Below are positions 1 through 9,580 of a stretch of 64,000 nucleotides of DNA, piece by piece. Each line of letters begins with the position of its first letter. The first letter of the stretch is position 1. Below the pieces are notes generated by a model, which was given only the letters and a program-made list of their open reading frames with translations, was not told where the DNA came from and made no database searches. The DNA is from Tretioscincus oriximinensis. Lineage: Eukaryota; Chordata; Lepidosauria; Squamata; Gymnophthalmidae. The translations under genes and the position numbers were made by a program. Location: contig JAJVDF010000126.1 of NCBI GenBank assembly GCA_022410635.1, positions 2,286,905-2,350,904 of the forward strand. The letters run 5' to 3'.

Positions 1-45
1 AGAAGGAGAAGGAGAAGGAGAAGAAGAAGAAGAAGAAGAAGGAGG
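1..45. repeat. (AAG)n/(AGG)n microsatellite
   Basis: Purine-only triplet repeat at the left edge of the window. The SINEs further on end in TTC/AAG-type tails, so this may be the tail of a minus-strand SINE lost beyond the edge, but no SINE body is visible here. Confidence 0.85.
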
Positions 46-540
46 CTCGATGGGGACAGAACCCTAAGTTTTCAAACGAGTATTGAGCTCTGAAAGCAAA
101 TACTGAAAAGAAAAACAAAAGTGAGTGGGATCAACTTGGCCTCTCCATGGCTATACTACGCCAAAAGCCTCTTGAACAACAAGAACAACAAGAAAATTAT
201 GGGATTCTGAGTGCTCATATTGATGTTATTGTTAAAGCATTAAATTAATTTATAAACCACTTTTTCTTCCCATGTGTTACATGTGATTTCTAGGCAAAGG
301 TTTATTTTTCTTCAAAGACAATACCCCTAGTTTCCTTATCATTGGAAACCCATCGTTTGCAATATCAATAAAACTGATAATCACTTTCCTTTATGGACTG
401 TGTTGTGCTGTGTTCAAAGTTCTTTTATGTAGCAAAAGATGAGGCCTAGTTCAAGCAGATCATTTACGTTTCAAGTAAATAGATAACTAGCTTGCTAGTA
501 GCTGTGACGAAAACCGAGTGAAAGTGCTTTATTCAAGTTT

Positions 541-860
541 AGAAAAAACATCGTAAACTGTCCCGTGCAAAAGTATTTAGCCCTTCCCCTTTCGTAATTG
601 TTTCAGATCTTCAAAAAAAAATTAGCTTGAGATAATTATCTGAGTAAACACAAAATATATCTTTCAAAAGATCGTTTAATTTATTGTAGCAAAAGGTTAT
701 CCAGCACCTACATCACCCATGTGAAAAAGTAATTGCCTTTTTAACTCAACCAGTGAACCAAATCTAATAGACAAGAGCAGATAAACCTAGATTGATTTCT
801 GTCAATTCCTTTGAAATCAATCATCCCTTAAATTTCTTTTTTGTCCGTCAGTCTCTACGG
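541..860. mobile_element. DNA-transposon-like fragment (widespread vertebrate type, perhaps hAT)
   Basis: The segment opens with GTGCAAAAGTATTTAGCCC and later has GTGAAAAAGTAATTGCC. These phrases resemble a non-autonomous DNA transposon that I recall from fish and reptile genomes. No terminal inverted repeat or target-site duplication could be defined, so the ends are approximate. The assignment rests on memory of the consensus and is tentative. Confidence 0.4.
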
Positions 861-1806
861 GGCTAATCACCTCCCTTGCTTACTGATCCAGACTCACATG
901 GCAACACCTTTTGAATAAACAGTTGAACTATGCAGGGCTCTTATCAGTTTCCTTTTCCTTTTACATAAATTTCCTTCATTTTATCCAAGTTATTATTTGG
1001 AATGTCCAACGCCTATTCATTTCCTTTTGGTTCTTGATAGGTTTGCTTCTTAAATACACTGTTAAAGTTTCTGAAACAGTGGGCCTTTTCACACTGAGAC
1101 TGGGAAATTGTGATAAAGCCCATAATGAAAACATGTAACATATTCACATCGATGTTACTTCACACACATGTATACAATCAAATTGCAAAAGAAAAAGGCT
1201 CATAAATGGATTTTCAAGGAAATGATTTAAAGAGGGAGGGACCTGAAGACTTATCTTTATTAATGCAGAAGCTATGCCACCGAGAACCAGGAATTTGGGT
1301 TCACTTTCCTTTTTCCTTTGCGAGATGATCCCCAGAACATTTTAACCCAGCCTATTTTGGACGAGAAGAAAGTGGTTTGTTTCTTATCATACTTTTGAGT
1401 GCAGTGTTTATACAACGTTGTGTCAGAGTGTGGAAAAGTGTCAAGGCCCAAGAATACAAGGACAATAACACGCAGATGACTCACCAAGTTATATAAGATT
1501 CTTGTTTCCACATAAAGCCACTAACAAAAACTGTGGGAAACTAATGTGGAGTTGGTTTGTAGTGCTATTTAAAACAACTCCCCCACCCAACAGATGTTTT
1601 GAAAAAAGGACAACCTATGCATGTTTGTGCTGCTCTCAGGAAAGCTAACACAAGGCAACCATTGGGAAGGTAGAGCTTGAGCCTAACTGGGGGAAAAAGA
1701 AAGAACCTTGGAAGGAGTTATGGCCTTTCAGCCATTATGGGCATTTTAGATTGGGCTTCATTTACAGTATCCAAAATGCAGTACACAAGGCAGACTGAGC
1801 TCATAA
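861..1806. other. No gene seen
   Basis: AT-rich sequence. The only open frames are a 75-codon plus-strand frame at 911-1138 and a 79-codon minus-strand frame at 1272-1511. Neither has a recognisable motif. Positions 46-540 upstream are equally featureless. Confidence 0.6.
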
Positions 1807-2758
1807 CAACTGCATAGAAAACAGAGGTTAGTATTAAATGGACAGTTCTCTGAATGGAAAGAGGTAAGAAGTGGGATACCCCAGGGATCTGTACTGGGAC
1901 CTTTGCTTTTCAATATATTTATAAATGATCTGGATGCCGAGGTAAATAGTGAAGTAGCCAAGTTTGCTGACGACACTAAACTGTTCAGGGTAGTGAAAAC
2001 TGAAAATGATTGTAAGGCACTCCAGAGTGATCTATTGAAATTGGGTGAGTGGGCATCAAAGGGGCAAATGCACTTCAACTTAAGCAAGTGCAAGGTCATG
2101 CATATTGGGGCAAAGAACCCAAAATACTCCTACCACCTGATGGGAACCAGGCTTTCTGTGACCGAGCAAGAAAAGGATCTTGGGGTGTTAGTAGACAATT
2201 CAATGAAGATGTCCATCCAGCGTGCAGCAGCAGCAAAAAAGGCAAATTCCATGTTGGGGATAATTAGGAAAGGAATGAAAAACAAGTCAGCAATTGTTGT
2301 TTTGCCTCTTTATAAATCTGTGGTGAGGCCACATTTGGAATACTGTGTTCAATTCTGGTCACCACATCTCAAGAGAGATATTTTGGAACTGGAGAAGGTG
2401 CAGAAGAGGGCAACAAAAATGATTAAGGGTCTGGAGCACCTCCCTTATGAAGCAAGGCTGCAACGTTTGGGCCTCTTCAGCTTTGAAAGGAGACGTTTGA
2501 GAGGTGATCTGATTGAAGTGTACAAAATCATGCATGGGATCGTCAGGGTGAATAGAGAAAAAATGTTTTCTCTATCACACAACACAAGGACCAGAGGGCA
2601 CTCCTTAAAACTGTTGGGTAGAAAAGTGAGAACAGACCCAGAGGGTTATCGGCCTGTGGAATTTACTTCCTGAAGAGGTAGTGGTAGCTAACAGCTTGGA
2701 TAGTTTCAAGACAGGACTAGACAGGTTTATGGACACCAAAGGTATAAATGGATACTAG
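1807..2758 (+). pseudogene. CR1 ORF2 reverse transcriptase remnant
   Basis: The frame is open from 1807 to 2673. It reads through RT motifs SGIPQGSVLGPLLF and INDLD, then the catalytic box FADDTKL with both aspartates intact, and then the CR1 thumb and C-terminal region (HLEYCVQFWSP, VQKRATKMIKGLEHLPYEAR, RRLRGDLIEVYKIMHG). A stop at 1804 and loss of upstream RT sequence remove the start, and the endonuclease domain is missing. Near 2636 a 20-base deletion relative to the copy at 5.6 kb shifts the frame. The normal C-terminus (LWNLLPEEVV... to the stop at 2756-2758) continues in another frame. The product would reverse-transcribe the element's own RNA at the nick site; this copy cannot make it. 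Confidence 0.93.
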
Positions 2759-2970
2759 GATGGATGTCTGGATGTTGCCTCTGGGATGGAGCAACAGGCA
2801 GGACTCCTGAGATACCATTTGCAGGGAGTCATGAACAGGAGCATATTTTGCTTTCCTCTGTTTGGACTGCCCAGGTGCATCTGGTGGGCCTCTGTGTGAC
2901 ACAGAATGCTGGACTTGATGGGCTGTGGCCTGATCCAGTATGGCTCTTCTTATGTTCTTATGTTCTTATG
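1807..2970 (+). mobile_element. CR1 LINE, 5'-truncated copy A
   Basis: Plus-strand CR1 retrotransposon containing the C-terminal half of the reverse transcriptase, the 3' untranslated region and a terminal TTCTTATG repeat at about 2948-2970. Recognisable homology begins near 1807, so the copy is strongly 5'-truncated, as usual for target-primed reverse transcription. It is very similar to the copy at 5597-6505 over their shared length, so it is relatively young. The 3' half ends in the family phrase ACAGAATGCTGGACTTGATG followed by the tail. Confidence 0.95.
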
Positions 2971-4011
2971 CATGACAAGCTAGAAAGTTACTATCTCTTC
3001 AAGCAGCATTTACAAAACAACACTATCACCCTTAGCTGATTTAAAAAAAGCTTGTACAGTACTTCTGAGATAATCTGAGCCTTATGAAACCAAGAACCCA
3101 GATGGTGCACCAGATCATTTTGGAGAAATGAAAGCTTCTTTAAAGCTCATTAAATAATATGTCCATCCGTGGTCACACAATTCACGCTGCTTTCAGATGC
3201 TGCTTCTCTATTCCAGTATTTCAGGATTTCTTCACTTTGTCCAGACATTAGGTTGATATACCATATTATACGTGTCACACAATAATGTAATGTCTTAAAC
3301 CTGGGAAACTAGGTATATATTCCTTAACTGCATTAGGAGCGCCGTCATCATATCTAGCAAATCAAATACTATTTTGAAATAATTTCAAGCTTTTGACCTT
3401 GTCTGGATATAAAAACAGGCAGGATCTGAATGCAGTGGTCCAGTTGGTTGTGACTATTTGCTATTAAATTAGTGTGTAGGAAAGATGAAGGTCCACATGT
3501 TTTAGCACACAGTAGGTTCCATCTGCCAACAATAAGTTCGAACCTCCTGCGTGTTAGAACTTGTAGAACTTCATATTTCCTTGATGTGCTACAATCATTA
3601 AGTGGGACCACCACTGATGCTTAAATTGAGCCTAGGATGCAGCTACATGATGGGAGAATGTGTGAAAAATCTGCAGCTGTGGATTTTGCTTTAAAAAGGG
3701 GACATACTTGTCGAACAGAGTGTAAGGAGTGCTGCAGGACTGTGTAATGGAAAGTGAGACAGAATTTCAAGAGCCTGGGAATCTTTATCTTTTAAGGATA
3801 TAAGAGAAATCCAGTTGGATCAGACTGCCTCACACATTGGTCCACGATTGCTTCTGGGCATTCTCAAACATAAGATGACAACAAAACCTTCATTTGNTCT
3901 TGAATTTTGAAATTCTGCTCTTGAATCCAGAATTTTAAGTTTGTTGGACTCAACTATTTTTGTTTTGTTGGGACTGGAGGTTGACCCAATATTCAATTAA
4001 TTTCCATAGAA
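2971..4011. other. No gene seen
   Basis: Unique-looking AT-rich spacer between two CR1 copies. It contains an 81-codon minus-strand open frame (3369-3614) with no recognised motif and an isolated ambiguous base at 3897. Confidence 0.6.
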
Positions 4012-4466
4012 GACCTAATCGAAGTGTATAAAATCATGCCTGGGATGGATAAGGTGAATAGAGAAAAACTATTTTCTTCTATCACACAACACAAGGACCA
4101 GGGGGCATTCCTTCAAACTGAGGAGCAGAAGAGTAAGGACAGACAAAGGAAAGTATTTTTTCACCCAGAGGGTCATCAGCCTATGGAATTTACTTCCAGA
4201 AGAGGTGGTAGTAGCTAGCAGCTTGGATAGCTATAAGGCAGGATTAAACAGGTTCATGGAAGCCAAGGGTGTAAACATCTACCAGGATGAATGTCTTGAT
4301 ACTGCTTCCACGATGGAGCAACAGGCTGTATTCCTGAAAATGCCATTTGCAGGGAGTCAAGGAGAGCTGAAGATTTTACCTTCTTCTGTTTCAGTCTGCC
4401 CAAGTGAAATTGTGTGAGACAGAATGCTGGACTAGATAGGCTGCAGCCTGATTTTGTTCTTATTAG
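4012..4466 (+). mobile_element. CR1 LINE 3' fragment, older copy B
   Basis: Begins at the CR1 phrase for LIEVYKIM (GAAGTGTATAAAATCATGCC) and runs to the 3' end near CTGCAGCCTGATTTTGTTCTTA. It follows the CR1 order: VNREK, the AAGTATTTTTTCACCCAGAG segment, the GATGGAGCAACAGGC segment, then GAATGCTGGACTAGAT. It differs from copies A and C at many more positions and has small indels, so it inserted earlier. Confidence 0.9.
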
Positions 4467-4659
4467 ATCCCAGATCTCTTGTAGGTCTTGTTGTGTATGG
4501 AAGCCTGCCTCCTGTAATGTGTCCCATAAATTGTCAGAAATAGTGCCTAAATTTGGGTATAAATATCTCAACCAAATATTAGGAGGAGGAGCAAGGAGAA
4601 GCTGTCAATATTTTCACACAGTAAGAGTGCAGTTTAACATAGGAATGGCAAGCAGTATT
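4467..4659. other. Spacer between CR1 and an L2-type tail
   Basis: No distinct feature. The overlapping 106-codon plus-strand frame at 4414-4734 is a chance frame running from CR1 sequence into the L2 tail. Confidence 0.5.
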
Positions 4660-4860
4660 TCTTTAACTTGGCCTTTGGCTGAAAAAATTGCTCTCCCTTC
4701 TCTACCTTCAGATACCATTGTTATAATATGTTAATTTGGTTTTAAATATGTTGACTTTTTATTGTTAACCACCCTGAGATCTTCAGGTATAGGGAAGTTT
4801 AGAAATGTAAATAAATAAGTAAGTAAATAAGTAAATAAATAAATAAATAAATAAATAAAG
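4660..4860 (+). repeat. L2-type LINE 3' tail with (AAAT)n
   Basis: Has the typical L2-like 3' end: GTTAACCACCCTGAGATCTT, then TATAGGGAAGTTTAGAAATG, then an AAAT/AAGT repeat at 4804-4858. Only the untranslated tail is preserved. The 5' limit is approximate. Confidence 0.8.
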
Positions 4861-5374
4861 GAATTGCCAATCAGTTTCTCCTTGAAACAAGAGTAGCTAG
4901 TCTTTGAGCCTGGAAGACTGAGCTTTTCACAGTCCACCCATATATATGTCCATAGAGAACATAGAGGCCAGTCTATGACTCTGGCAAGCATTGAAATGAA
5001 GTGAAAGTAGGGGGTAACCACATCCTCCCCTCTGTATGGCTTTAGCCAGTATAATTTTAGATAGTGAGGGCATTTCCCCTGGAAGATGAATGGATCTATT
5101 TTTCTACCTCTACATGGTAGAAAAAAAGGGGACTATGTGAAACAAAAGAGAAGAGTGGGCATAATTTTCATCTTAATGTCAGCCACAGGACCAGATAAAG
5201 AAAAGTAACTGCATCCACAGACGGCAGTAATTATAAATAGCACCACTCTACTCAAATTTTGGAGAAGCCAGACTCCTAGATATCAACCTTCCTATATTTA
5301 ATTTTTATCCCATATATCCTGCTCAGATATGAAATGATTTGGGACAATCATTTCAGATTGATGGTGATGGTGGT
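4861..5374. other. No gene seen
   Basis: Spacer with no recognised repeat and no meaningful open frame. Confidence 0.5.
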
Positions 5375-5445
5375 GAATCAATATTCAATATATTAATATT
5401 TACCGCTCTTCACCAAATGGTTTCAGAATTGGTTAGAACACCCAT
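5375..5445 (-). repeat. L2-like 3' tail fragment
   Basis: On the minus strand this reads CATTTGGTGAAGAGCGGTAAATATT, which resembles the CCCTGAG...GGGCGGTATAAAT end of L2-like elements. It is short and degraded. The sequence between here and 5597 shows nothing clear. Confidence 0.4.
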
Positions 5446-5596
5446 AAAAACATAAAACATCAATATATTCATTCACACAATTTAAAACAGTTATAAACTA
5501 CACCCTACTCAGCACCAAGGGCAATGTCCATTGGCCANGGCCCCACTGCCTTACCCAGCCCTTACAACCTCTGAGGAAGTAAGCAATTCTGCAGTT

Positions 5597-6505
5597 GCAA
5601 CTTAAGCAAGTGCAAGGTCATGCATATTGGGGCAAAGAACCCAAAATACTCCTACCACCTGATGGGAACCAGGCTTTCTGTGACCGAGCAAGAAAAGGAT
5701 CTTGGGGTGTTAGTGGACAATTCAATGAAAATGTCAACCCAGTGTGCAGCAGCAGCAAAAAAGGCAAATTCCATGTTGGGGATAATTAGGAAAGGAATCG
5801 AAAACAAGTCAGCAAATGTTGTTTTGCCTCTATAAACCTGTGGTGAGGCCACATTTGGAATACTGTGTTCAATTCTGGTCACCACATCTCAAGAGAGATA
5901 TTTTGGAACTGGAGAAGGTGCAGAAAAGGGCAACAAAAATGATCAAGGGTCTGGAGCACCTCCCTTACGAAGCAAGGCTGCAACGTTTGGGCCTCTTCAG
6001 CCTTGAAAGGAGACGTTTGAGGGGTGATCTGATTGAAGTGTACAAAATCATGCATGGGATCGACAGGGTGAATAGAGAAAAAATGTTTTCTCTATCACAC
6101 AACACAAGGACCAGAGGGCACTCCTTAAAACTGTTGGGTAGAAAAGTGAGAACAGACAAAGGAAAGTATTTTTTCACCCAGAGGGTCGTCGGCCTGTGGA
6201 ATTTACTTCCTGAAGAGGTAGTGGTAGCTAACAGCTTGGATAGTTTCAAGACAGGACTAGACAGGTTTATGGACACTAAAGGTATAAATGGATACTAGGA
6301 TGGATGTCTGGATGTTGCCTCTGGGATGGAGCAACGGGCAGGACTCCTGAGATACCATTTGCAGGGAGTCATGAACAGGAGCATATTTTGCTTTCCTCTG
6401 TTCGGACTGCCCAGGTGCATCTGGTGGGCCTCTGTGTGACACAGAATGCTGGACTTGATGGGCTGTGGCCTGATCCAGTATGGCTCTTCTTATGTTCTTA
6501 TGTAA
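5597..6505 (+). mobile_element. CR1 LINE, 5'-truncated copy C
   Basis: Same subfamily as copy A and nearly identical to it from its own 5' break (about 5597, equivalent to about 2073 in copy A) to the 3' tail at 6488-6505. The two breakpoints and flanks differ, so this is an independent insertion and not a segmental duplication. The tail has only about two TTCTTATG-like units. Confidence 0.95.
5599..6298 (+). pseudogene. CR1 ORF2 C-terminal remnant
   Basis: Encodes the C-terminal part of CR1 ORF2 in two frames. The first covers NLSKCKVMHIGAKN, the DLGVLVDNSMKM segment and further, to about 5828. The second covers VVRPHLEYCVQFWSP through VQKRATKMIKGLEHLPYEAR to the natural stop at 6296-6298. 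A 2-base deletion near 5830 (GCCTCTATAAACC against GCCTCTTTATAAATC in copy A) joins them. Unlike copy A, it keeps the AAAGTATTTTTTCACCCAGA stretch, so the final 150 codons are uninterrupted. The RT catalytic box lies upstream of the truncation. Confidence 0.92.
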
Positions 6506-7476
6506 CTCCCAACACACCCTTTCTCATAGCAAGCTCAAGTACACTATAAAGAAGGTGTCAGAAGTCCATCCTTTGTCTGTAATGCATAGTGACTATAAAA
6601 CTATGTAAAGGCTGCAGTGCAAATGCAGGAAGAAGTGTGTTAATGAACTGAAACGCCCTTGTAAAGCGCAAAGTGGTTCCTAATGGCATTTTCTGAAGGA
6701 GGGAATGGAAAAGGGTAGTGAACAGCATGGAAAGAAAGAGACAGCAAAACCTAGCACCAGACATTTTTGAAAAAAGCTAAAAGAAAACCTTAAAAAAGAC
6801 AGAAGAAACGCTAGGTGTTTCATAGTCGTATATCATATAGTGCAGGGAAGTTGTAAAATATTGTTGTGAATCTATTGATTTCATTTCTCTACAAACCAGA
6901 AATGCAGTGTTGTGTGCTGCTGTAATTACAAACAGTGGTTTTATATTTAAAACTGAAACCAAATTTGGGTGGGTCTCCCTCTGTATTCTATCTAAGTACT
7001 TGTCAAGGGAGAAAAAAATCTTACCTGCTCTGGGCATGAACAGCCACAGATGTCTTGGTTCTGTGCAGTCTTCCACAGCTTATAAATTCCAAGAATTCAT
7101 GTATATGTGTAAGCGAAGGCACAAGGAAGTAGACACTGTCAACTGAACTCCACAGAACTTTTGTTTTTGTTTTTTAGTGCTGACACTGGGAAAAGGTGAC
7201 AGAAAGGCAATCCCAGAAGCTGTAGAATGGCAGTTTTGGCTTTTCTGAAACAGATAATACATTTGGAAAATTTTACATTGAATACTAATTGTCAAACCTG
7301 GTAGCACTTTAAAATAAAAGCCCTTACTCCTACTTCATACGGGACACATCCCCCTCTCCTTGACTCATTCTCTACACAGAACTTCAAAAAAAGACCGTCG
7401 CTCACTTGCCAGTAGTGTGGAAAAAGTACTTTTCCATATGCTGGTGTAATTTAAGGAAAGCCCCTTTCCTCTTTTA
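6506..7476. other. No gene seen
   Basis: Spacer. Small open frames on both strands (up to 99 codons at 6777-7076 minus) overlap each other and carry no recognised motif. Confidence 0.6.
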
Positions 7477-7722
7477 GAAGAAGAAGATGAAAAATCTGCT
7501 TTTTATACGTCTCCTGAAGGGACTCAAAGCGACTTTCAAGGTTAATTTTTGCACAAAGCTTTACATCTATTCTATCTTCTTCTACTTTGTTTTGAATAGC
7601 TGAATTGGCTAAAGCTGAAGGCCAGTAGAGGGTGCTCACCCAACTCCACATCCAACACAGGGCCTCGAAACCAGATCTCTCAATTGAAAAACCGGCTCTT
7701 AGCAACTGCGCCATATGTGACT
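7477..7722 (-). mobile_element. tRNA-derived SINE (family A head, TTC-type tail)
   Basis: On the minus strand the head reads GGCGCAGTTGCTAAGAGCCG (A-box region), then GATCTGGTTTCGAGGCC (B-box region). Next comes GTGAGCACCCTCTACTGGCC, which closely matches the SINE heads at 19.2 and 52.3 kb. The 3' tail on the plus strand is AGAAGAAGAAGATG. The middle differs from the 52.3 kb copy, so it may be a variant or a join of two SINE fragments. Confidence 0.8.
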
Positions 7723-7924
7723 TCACATTCCATTCATACAGGACTGATTGTAGTCTGGGCTAGGATGTCCCCTAAATGTATCCCAGTCCCAGTCAACTCA
7801 GTCAAGATTTTATGATATATTAGGGGGTATTACACTGAATTACAGTGGCATGATGGTGGCATATCACTATGATCCACGGAGGACCAATTTCAGGCCTGCA
7901 TTTAGGTACACTGATGAAATGTAT

Positions 7925-8151
7925 GAAACTCTGATGAAATGTATGAAATGTCTTGATATTGCCTCGGAGATGGAGCAACAGCCAGTATTCCAGAAATGCC
8001 ATTTGCAAAGTGTTGAGAACAGTTGAAGATTTTGCCTTCTTCTGTTCCAGACTGCCCATGAGCGATTGGTGAGCCACTGTGTGAAACAGAATGCTGGACT
8101 AGATGGGCTCCGGCCCGATTCAGCAGGGCTTCTCTTATGTTCTTATGTTCA
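7925..8151 (+). mobile_element. CR1 LINE 3' end fragment
   Basis: Contains only the last ~225 bases of CR1: ATGTCTTGATATTGCCTC, GATGGAGCAACAGCCAG, GAATGCTGGACTAGATGGG, and the tail TCTTATGTTCTTATGTT. Divergent from copies A and C. Confidence 0.9.
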
Positions 8152-8299
8152 AGAGCTTTCATTTCTGATTATTTCTGATCTTTGGACAATTCAGATACCT
8201 CCTGTGTTGACTCCGAAGCAAGTATGTACCAATGCAGATGGCCTTGTTCTGTATCAGGAGCAATATATCTTAGCTGGGGATTGATTGCTTATTTGGGTA

Positions 8300-8515
8300 T
8301 AATAGAATGGATGTATGAATGTGTCCTAAATCTTGTGTTAGCCTTGCCTTTGGCTGAACCAAATATTCCTTGTTCCCTGAAGGCCCTGTTGTATTTTTAG
8401 ATTGTTGCATACTTAAATTGTTCTATTTTAATTTGTTTTAATCATTTTTTTTGTTATGATCTGCCCTGAGACCTTTGATTATAGGGCAAAATATAAATGT
8501 AAATAAATAAATAAG
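8300..8515 (+). repeat. L2-type LINE 3' tail with (AAAT)n
   Basis: Contains the L2-like end GATCTGCCCTGAGACCTTTG, then ATAGGGCAAAATATAAATG and a short AAAT repeat. The T-rich segment upstream (8400-8450) is typical of this 3' end. The left limit is approximate. Confidence 0.75.
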
Positions 8516-8713
8516 AGAACTGGGCCCAATGTTTATGATGAAGGGGAGTGAAATGCTAATTTTCATTCATGCTTATCTGAAATGAACGAAGAGTTTTCAA
8601 GAATGTTTTTTTCTCTCCCTTGACAGAGCTAAAACAAAGATTAGGACAACAGTAAATCCAACTGCAGTAACAGCTGTCTGGCATGATTTTATTCCTCTTT
8701 CTGTCTCCACAAG

Positions 8714-8854
8714 CCTTCCATTTTGGCTTGCAGAAGACATTATATTCTCACACAGTAACTGATTGCAAAGCATGCCATTACAGTAATGAACTGTGCCATC
8801 AGGGTCCCATTCGCTGTCAGAATGCTCCAAGGCTGGCAGGAGACTTTTGTTTGG
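8714..8854 (+). other. Possible orphan exon, Cys-rich, phase 1-1
   Basis: A pyrimidine-rich tract ending CTCCACAAG is followed by 141 bases open in one frame. A strong donor (TTTGG then GTGAGT at 8855-8860) comes next. The frame gives a 47-codon segment containing TVTDCKACHYSNELCHQG and then RC and FC, five cysteines in about 32 residues. With these boundaries both introns would be phase 1, as is usual for extracellular cysteine-rich modules. I do not recognise the protein. An equally long open frame exists on the opposite strand, and no neighbouring exon was found, so it may be chance. Confidence 0.25.
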
Positions 8855-9477
8855 GTGAGTCTTCTGTTTCAATAGCAGAAGTACAAACATGGCTTCTAGA
8901 ATCACATAGAGATTTTACAGGGCCACGAGGAATAGCATATTGTGAAGAGGGGAAGGGCACGGAGGAATCATCAGAACTTTAGGCTCTGTTGGGAGGTCAT
9001 TGTTTAGTTACCTCTGCAAGTCTAGCTATAACCTTAGTTTCAAGCTCAAAGGAAGGAAAAATATTGCGGAAATGTCTCTCAGCTATTGCTTGACCTGCCT
9101 AGAAATAGTAAAAATCAGTTTCAGTTACACACTTTTCAATATTTTTAACCAGTGCTGCCAAACTTTAATTTTGGCAGCAATCACATGTAACAACAACAAA
9201 AGTAGTTTATGAGTTCCCTGAAGACAGTAACACACAATCTTTGAATTCTCATTCTAATACTTTACAGCTTAGAATTTGTCCTTATTAAGTCTAAAATCTC
9301 ACATGTGGATTTTAAAGCTTATGTCTATATACAACTTAAGCTAGAAAATATTTTCTCTCTACAAACAAGACTGTCATGCAGCACGCTATCAGCTTTCCTC
9401 CAGTATTGTGAATTCTTTATTGATGGCAGACATTGGCTGCACTAGGCACACGATGTACTAAAATGCATAGTGTGAGA
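8855..9477. other. No gene seen
   Basis: Spacer after the exon-like segment, with no recognised repeat. Confidence 0.5.
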
Positions 9478-9580
9478 AATGATTGTGGAATGAAGCCATC
9501 ACACTGTACCTTTAAAAGCATGTGGAACTGGCAAGACGACTAACCAGGAAATAAATACTGAGCATGCTCAGCCAGTGATT
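9478..9580 (+). repeat. Dispersed repeat family D, copy 1
   Basis: Aligns by eye with the minus strand of 21835-21968. Shared blocks are GATTGTGGAAT, GCCATCACAC, TACCTTTAAA, GGAACTGGC and AGAC.ACTAACCAG, and the copies keep the same order. It is probably an old non-autonomous transposon, class unknown. Confidence 0.6.
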
